A DNA stretch of 11,984 nt from Bacteroidales bacterium (GTDB taxonomy: Bacteria > Bacteroidota > Bacteroidia > Bacteroidales > Azobacteroidaceae): NCBI GenBank assembly GCA_020860885.1, contig JAJBTS010000136.1:1-11984 (forward strand), read 5' to 3'. Below the pieces are notes generated by a model. That model had not been told where the DNA came from. It ran no database searches and worked only from the letters and a program-made list of their open reading frames with translations. Below, one piece after another: positions 8,007-11,984 of this stretch; positions within the stretch are counted from its first letter, which is position 1; every line of letters starts with the position of its first letter. The position numbers and the translations under genes are program-made.

Positions 8007-8715
8007 TTAAAAAACGTATTTCCCGCATTTTACAGATTGATTGTTTTCCATTATCGAATACATATAGATCCCTTTGGGTAGTTGAGGAAATGTAAGAGTG
8101 TTAGCGCTGTCTGTCAATGTATACTTAGCTACTTTCTTTCCTATAATATTATATAAAGTAACGGTTCTTGTCTGTGTCGTTGGAAAATCATAATCCATAC
8201 AAACTCTTTCGTCTTGATGATAAAGGGTAACATCTATGTCTTTTTCCGGCGCGAAGCTGGATGTAATATCCGTAGTAAAGATGACATTCAAAGTTTTTTT
8301 CTTTATCGGCATATACTAGTTTGTATTGTACCTTGATCAAGGTATTGTTCGGATCCACATTCATTGCTTCAATATGAGGGTCTGCTTCCTGATTAGCAGC
8401 AATTGTAGTAGTTCTGACTACAGGAGAGCCATAAGGCACGGGAGTACATTCATCTGTTCCCCAACCGCAGAAGCCAATGTCTCCGCTTACATTTTCTTCC
8501 AATAATGTAATAGTTAAAGATGCGGAAATATCAGCTCCTTTATTTTTAACATATACATGCGGATTCATATTACCCATCAGATCAATTTCCGAGCAATATA
8601 CTGTGGAGTTCTCATTCAATTCTTTTCCATTTTGTATGAATACCAGATCCTGAGCGGAAACTACATTCGTAACCAGGAAAAGAAGAAAAAGTAATAAAGT
8701 AAAATGTTTTGTCAT
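8007..8715 (-). pseudogene. T9SS type A cargo protein interrupted by a +1 frameshift at an A7 tract
   Basis: The first part reads from ATG 8715: signal peptide residues 1-22 (MTKHFTLLLFLLFLVTNVVSAQ), then a beta-rich body with CGWGTDECTPVPYGSPVV, resembling short secreted Bacteroidota proteins. At residues 139-141 it meets seven A residues on the coding strand (8300-8294); after this the original frame yields unrelated sequence and stops at 8188. The adjacent frame continues without a stop to 8007 and encodes a type A sorting domain (VTLYNIIGKKVAKYTL, LPKGIYMYSI, final KCGKYVF). Deleting one A joins the halves as ADKEKTLNVIF, giving 235 residues. As written, the product would lose its type IX secretion signal. 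It could be a pseudogene, a phase-variable gene, a gene rescued by slippage, or a sequencing error. It starts 17 bases after the upstream Omp28 gene. Function of the body is unknown. Confidence 0.8.
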
Positions 8716-8732
8716 ATTATATATTTTTTAAG

Positions 8733-9576
8733 TTAATACTCCTTGTTTATTAATGGAATTTCTGTGACGTAAAGAACCGCTTCCGTGTTCTTGTCAAAGA
8801 TAAAACCTACGATATTTAAGTTTTCAGATTTCCAGTTCTTTCCTTCTAATGAATAGGAGATAGAAGTCATAGAAAATGGGACGCCTATCTCTCCAATTTC
8901 GGAAATGTCTTCACCCCAAATACCATTCACGGCATCTCTTAACACGTGATTATGAATATAGTTAGGAATAATATTGCTGCCGTCTTTTTGAGGAGACTCA
9001 ATATTGCTTTCTGTTATCCATAATTGAAGCTTTATGTCGGTGGGTTTACTTAAGGGTGTTATTATCGATTCTACAGTAAAAGAGTTATCTTCTTCCGAAT
9101 AATTTACGGATAACTCTAATTCGATATTCATGGAATAATTTTGTATGAAACGCTCATTGATCAACGTTGACCATAAAGAAGAGTTGGTTTCGACGAAACC
9201 TTTGTCCCATTTTACCCGGCTTACCATTCCTGCCGGATAACTGTTGTTTGCCGGATAGAAATGTTCCTGGTACTTTTTACCTGCTTCCGTCTGAAAAGAG
9301 GATGAAGAAAAAGGACCGGCATGTATACTGACAATCACTAACTTTGCGCCATGTGCTTTCTTTGCATCTTCAGCATATTTATGAGCGGCAGGACAATTCG
9401 AGCAGTTTACTCCGGTAAAATCTTCCAGTAAAACCGTATTTTTTATTTCCGGTTTTTCCATCTCTATAAAACGGTCGTCCGTATCGATTGTATCACAACT
9501 ATACGAAAGCAGAAGGAGTATTACAGATAAGTAATAAACAACTGTTTTTTTTGATAAAGTATTTTTGTCTGTTCAT
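8733..9576 (-). pseudogene. Omp28-family lipoprotein (first copy), N-terminus out of frame at an A8 tract
   Basis: The main open frame (ATG 9461, 242 residues) carries Omp28 hallmarks: LLEDFTGVNCSNCPAAH with a CXXC pair, LVIVSIHAGPF, SYPAGMVSR, and a beta-rich C-half with LQLWITESNIESPQ and NHVLRDAVNGIWGE. Its frame stays open upstream of 9461 and encodes a hydrophobic stretch ending LLLLSYSC followed by acidic residues, but no ATG, GTG or TTG precedes it. An ATG at 9576, seven bases after the upstream stop, reads MNRQKYFIKK in a different frame and dies after 25 codons. The frames join if one A is removed from the A8 run (9552-9545), giving a 280-residue lipoprotein with lipid-Cys27, CXXC at 58/61, and Asp-rich residues after the Cys. 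Such acidic residues can favour surface exposure in this phylum. The ATG at 9461 lies inside the mature protein and would make a signal-less product. Error, decay and phase variation all remain possible. Confidence 0.78.
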
Positions 9577-9583
9577 TGGTCTA

Positions 9584-11311
9584 TTAAAAATTATAGTTGT
9601 AACCAATTCTGAATCCTTTGCTTGCCGGAACAAACCGACAGACACCTCCGGAGCAATCGTAACCTGCACGGGTACGGCCGTAAGCCAGTTGTATACGATG
9701 AGATTTATAATTATATACTCCCGAAAACATATAATAATGTTCTTTGGTTATTCCTGAATTATAGGTGTCGGAAACAGAGAGCATAAAAGAGGGTGCAAAG
9801 GAAACTTCCAATAATCCGAACATCCAGTCTCCCTGATTGGACCTTTCCAAAGGTTCTTCTCCCGCCTGTCCGGTATAATCACTAGCGGATAAATATTGTA
9901 ATTCGGTTCGAAATGTAAATTTCTTATTTAATTGGTATTTCCCTTCCAGAACAAAAATATTGGAAGTGATTATATCTTCTGCGTGTTGGAGGATCAACGG
10001 ATTGAATCGTTGGTTCATATACATAAAGTTTATCTTCAGATCACTTGTAAGTTTTTTATCGATGTCAAAATTGATGTCCTGATAATACAATTCATCCCCC
10101 ATTTTGAAAAAAGACGATTTATATCCGTTGGTTCCTCTTAACAAATAATAGGTTGAATGATCCTTGGGATTAAAACCGGATATGTTTTCATAATCCTTAT
10201 CGATAGACCGTACATGCGAAGCGTTGACTCTTATCGTAGTTCCGTATTTTCCTCCTAAGGCAGTCTTTCTGGGGAATGTATAACTGAATTCACCCTGAAA
10301 AGCCCATTCACCCTGAAACTGGGTTGCATAAGGATAAATTGCCGCTAAGGCATAAGTATGTTGCTGTGTAAATGCGGGAAGATGATTTATGAATGAAGAA
10401 TTTCCGGTCATCGTACGTTTGCTTCTGAAAGACATATTGTCAATCCTTTTAGCCTGAACTAATGCGCTCATCCCTTTTTTTGAATAAGAGGCTGATAACA
10501 TACTTGCATTGCCCTTCTTGTAAATATAGTAATTATCTGTTGAAGGATCGTTGGCTTTCAGAGCGTATTCCAATAAGACATTCACGTTGCCTTTCTGTAT
10601 CTGTGTACGAATATCCCAAGCACCCACATTCTCAGGGAAATTCAACCGTTTGTACCAATTGTATTCATCATCGTAAAAAGAAACGACTTCCTCCTTCTCA
10701 TGCTTGCTGACAAATGAGGTCCCTAACGACCAGTAAAAGTTATTCTTTTCCAGTTTTTTAATCCATTGATCGAAATTAAATTCGGCATCCGCTCCCCATA
10801 CAAAACTGTCGTTATGTTCCCAGTAGCGGCGTTGTTTTCCTCCTAAAACTTTTAAATGAATCCCTTTGTAAGGAGAAACTTTCAGGCGTCCTCCCCGCAA
10901 TGAATTATCGATGCCCAGACTACGTTCTTCATACGTTCTTAAAATGAAACCACTGCCAAATTGATCGTAAATATCTCCGGCCGTTAATTCTACATTTTTG
11001 TACTTGCCGGTAATGAAAAAGTAGGGTAGACCCCAACCTTTGAAATCCGGTTCAAAACCAGGCAGAGGATATTCCAGAAATTCAAAACGTGTTCCGGCTG
11101 ATACGTATTTGGAATTAAAATTTAAGTTCAGGTAAGTATTTGTGAGTACCGAATGTTCCGGTTTTCCGGCACCTATCTTCTGATCTTCTTCAGGAAAAAG
11201 GATGTCTGACTGCACACTTCCTGAAATAGAAGCCTGATCGCCTATTTTTATTTGTCCGTTAACAATAGAGGAAATAAATAATAGAAGAAAGAACCCTATA
11301 TGTTTTTTCAT
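9584..11311 (-). CDS. DUF6029-like outer-membrane beta-barrel protein
   Basis: A 575-residue protein with signal peptide residues 1-19 (MKKHIGFFLLLFISSIVNG). The mature part consists of many amphipathic beta strands with Tyr/Trp/Phe girdles: TNTYLNLNFNSKYVSAGTRF, GLPYFFITGKYKNVELTAGD, VLLEYALKA, FKMGDELYYQDINFDI, and a final strand GFRIGYNYNF ending in Phe, the usual outer-membrane barrel signature. The long IYDQFGSGFILRTYEERSLGIDNSLRGG segment near residue 120 is a likely family motif. I assign it to the Bacteroidota family known as DUF6029 from memory of such sequences. The only cysteines are C553 and C558 in DCSGGVC near the C-terminus, so a single disulfide or metal/thiol site is possible. 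It starts 10 bases after the TlpA-like gene and is followed 7 bases later by the Omp28 ATG, so the three are almost certainly co-transcribed. Substrate unknown. Confidence 0.85.
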   Translation of the reverse strand: MKKHIGFFLLLFISSIVNGQIKIGDQASISGSVQSDILFPEEDQKIGAGKPEHSVLTNTYLNLNFNSKYVSAGTRFEFLEYPLPGFEPDFKGWGLPYFFITGKYKNVELTAGDIYDQFGSGFILRTYEERSLGIDNSLRGGRLKVSPYKGIHLKVLGGKQRRYWEHNDSFVWGADAEFNFDQWIKKLEKNNFYWSLGTSFVSKHEKEEVVSFYDDEYNWYKRLNFPENVGAWDIRTQIQKGNVNVLLEYALKANDPSTDNYYIYKKGNASMLSASYSKKGMSALVQAKRIDNMSFRSKRTMTGNSSFINHLPAFTQQHTYALAAIYPYATQFQGEWAFQGEFSYTFPRKTALGGKYGTTIRVNASHVRSIDKDYENISGFNPKDHSTYYLLRGTNGYKSSFFKMGDELYYQDINFDIDKKLTSDLKINFMYMNQRFNPLILQHAEDIITSNIFVLEGKYQLNKKFTFRTELQYLSASDYTGQAGEEPLERSNQGDWMFGLLEVSFAPSFMLSVSDTYNSGITKEHYYMFSGVYNYKSHRIQLAYGRTRAGYDCSGGVCRFVPASKGFRIGYNYNF

Positions 11312-11321
11312 TTCCGAAAAA

Positions 11322-11819
11322 TTATTTTTCCTTATTTAATAATTCCCGTACTTTTTCTATCAGATGCTCTTCCGACCCATCTGTGTACCCGCTTCTTGAA
11401 TCCACAATATTACCTTGCCTATCCACTATAAATACCGATGGAATCACGTCTACATTGAGGGCTCTTTTGAATTCACTATTCGGATCCAGCAGTACTTCGT
11501 AATCCCAGTTTAGGCGGTCTACCAATGGTTTCACTTTATTTGTATTTTGTGCTTCATCAATAGATATTGCAATTATTTTTACGTCAGTATCTTCCTGCCA
11601 TTCTTCATAAACATCCCTGATAGCGTTCAACTCCCTGAGACAAGGTTTGCACCAGGTTGCAAAGAAACTGATGATAAAAGGTTTACCATCATTATTCAGG
11701 GTTTGTGTATCTACTGTTTTTCCCTGAATGTCTTTTAATTGTACGGAAGGTAATTGTTGTGCTTTACAATAGGCGATAGATGCGAAAGTAATAAATAGTA
11801 GTAATCCAATTTTTTTCAT
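11322..11819 (-). CDS. TlpA-like periplasmic thioredoxin
   Basis: A 165-residue exported thioredoxin-fold protein, first gene of the six-gene operon. Signal peptide residues 1-20 or so (MKKIGLLLFITFASIAYCKAQ); the Cys at 19 lies too close to the AQ cleavage site to be a convincing lipobox. The mature domain has the order typical of TlpA/ResA: LKDIQGKTVDTQTL, FIISFFATWCKPCLREL with the WCKPC active site, VKIIAISIDEAQN, and the cis-Pro loop VIPSVFIVDRQGNIV. It contains little beyond the redox domain, unlike the DUF4369-fused TlpA protein at the start of the window. It should reduce or isomerise disulfides in periplasmic partners. Position at the head of an operon with CXXC Omp28 proteins and a two-cysteine barrel suggests these may be its partners; that link is inference. 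Confidence 0.93.
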   Translation of the reverse strand: MKKIGLLLFITFASIAYCKAQQLPSVQLKDIQGKTVDTQTLNNDGKPFIISFFATWCKPCLRELNAIRDVYEEWQEDTDVKIIAISIDEAQNTNKVKPLVDRLNWDYEVLLDPNSEFKRALNVDVIPSVFIVDRQGNIVDSRSGYTDGSEEHLIEKVRELLNKEK

Positions 11820-11852
11820 AAAAATTAGTATGAGTTTTATATTCTAAGGGGG

Positions 11853-11884
11853 TGAAATTAAGCTTTTTTTTATAAAAAAACAAT
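11853..11884 (-). promoter_or_regulatory. Weak candidate promoter for the six-gene operon
   Basis: On the minus strand, ATTG (11884-11881) lies 20 bases before TAATTTCA (11860-11853). The spacing fits the Bacteroidota -33/-7 arrangement, but the -7 half matches TAnnTTTG at only four of six fixed positions. The implied start is near 11846, about 27 bases before the ATG at 11819. No better match exists in the 93-base intergenic region. Treat as a pointer only. Confidence 0.25.
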
Positions 11885-11903
11885 ATTTAAGCTTTTTTTA
11901 TAA
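11858..11903. repeat. AT-only direct and inverted repeat in the operon leader
   Basis: TTAAGC-T8-ATAA (11858-11874) recurs as TTAAGC-T7-ATAA (11887-11903), a 29-base offset. The same stretch is also inverted: TATAAAAAAA (11871-11880) pairs with TTTTTTTATA (11893-11902) across a 12-base loop. TTTTTTTATAAAAAAA (11865-11880) is itself a perfect palindrome. On the minus strand the hairpin follows the upstream gene's stop (11913) and ends in T-rich DNA, so it could act as a weak terminator; it also overlaps the operon's promoter candidate. Confidence 0.6.
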
Positions 11904-11912
11904 GAAGAAAAG

Positions 11913-11984
11913 TCATTTCCATTCATCTTTCCATCTGATTGTAAACCTTTCACCCTCAAACTCAATAGGTAACCAGATATAACG
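11913..11984 (-). CDS. C-terminal end of an upstream gene, possibly a glycoside hydrolase (partial)
   Basis: The minus-strand frame from 11984 to the TGA at 11913-11915 encodes 23 residues, beginning RYIWLPIEFEGERFTIRW and ending KDEWK. The composition (aromatic-rich, alternating hydrophobic) looks like a genuine protein C-terminus. The WLPIEFEG...IRW...EW pattern recalls the tail of Bacteroidota family 43 glycosylhydrolases, but this comes from memory and the fragment is very short. The stop is 93 bases before the start of the TlpA-like gene, with an AT hairpin between, so it is probably a separate transcription unit. Confidence 0.5.
   Translation of the reverse strand, partial: RYIWLPIEFEGERFTIRWKDEWK

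Noticed and set aside
8294..8300. Programmed +1 frameshift of the prfB type
   Set aside because: No Shine-Dalgarno-like stimulator, slow stop codon or CUU-type slip site is present; only the homopolymer itself explains the shift.
8007..8312. Separate 101-residue gene starting at ATG 8312
   Set aside because: It has no signal peptide, begins inside the upstream gene, and consists mostly of a sorting domain that must be the C-terminus of a larger protein.
9459..9461. ATG 9461 as the true start of the first Omp28 gene
   Set aside because: It leaves no signal peptide and a 122-base gap inside a tight operon, while the same frame upstream encodes an obvious lipoprotein segment.
9488..9757. Plus-strand 89-residue open frame across the Omp28/barrel junction
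   Set aside because: It is antisense to the barrel C-terminus and the Omp28 leader; its composition is that of a shadow frame.

Overview
The window looks like a Bacteroidota chromosome segment, most likely Bacteroidales. It has low GC, N-termini rich in MKK, no Shine-Dalgarno signals, TAnnTTTG-type -7 promoter boxes, and both classes of type IX secretion system (T9SS) C-terminal sorting domain. Placement near T9SS-bearing families such as Dysgonomonadaceae or Porphyromonadaceae is a guess. I see no tRNA, rRNA, CRISPR array or insertion sequence.

Layout. (1) Bases 1-1119, + strand: most of a lipoprotein with an N-terminal DUF4369-like domain and a TlpA-type thioredoxin domain; its start codon lies before the window. 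(2) Bases 1124-3387, - strand: a coupled pair, a tandem-LysM/periplasmic-binding-protein-like protein followed through an ATGA overlap by a small outer-membrane beta-barrel protein. (3) A 63-bp divergent promoter region, then on the + strand a T9SS type B (CHU_C/gliding-CTD) cargo protein and a membrane-anchored lytic transglycosylase. These end at a bidirectional hairpin terminator at 5851-5890. (4) Bases 5915-11819, - strand: one tightly spaced six-gene operon. In transcription order it encodes a TlpA-like thioredoxin, a DUF6029-like outer-membrane barrel, an Omp28-family lipoprotein, a T9SS type A cargo protein, a second Omp28-family protein, and a T9SS type A protein with two tandem copies of a trefoil-like domain. 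(5) Bases 11913-11984, - strand: the last 23 codons of another gene, perhaps a glycoside hydrolase, separated from the operon by an AT-only repeat region.

Main discovery. Two adjacent operon genes are each interrupted at a poly-A tract (coding strand), and both breaks have the same sign, one A too many. An A8 tract (9545-9552) disconnects the ATG and lipoprotein signal of the first Omp28 gene from its body. An A7 tract (8294-8300) disconnects the type A sorting domain from its cargo protein. Removing one A from each restores clean full-length proteins of 280 and 235 residues. This could be phase variation, transcriptional slippage, decay or homopolymer sequencing error; the sequence alone cannot decide.

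Working idea for the operon. A periplasmic TlpA thioredoxin, a barrel whose only two cysteines form a CX4C pair near its C-terminus, two Omp28 proteins with CXXC motifs and two T9SS-exported proteins could together form an envelope/surface thiol-redox or cargo-assembly module. This is inference from gene content and motifs, not shown function.
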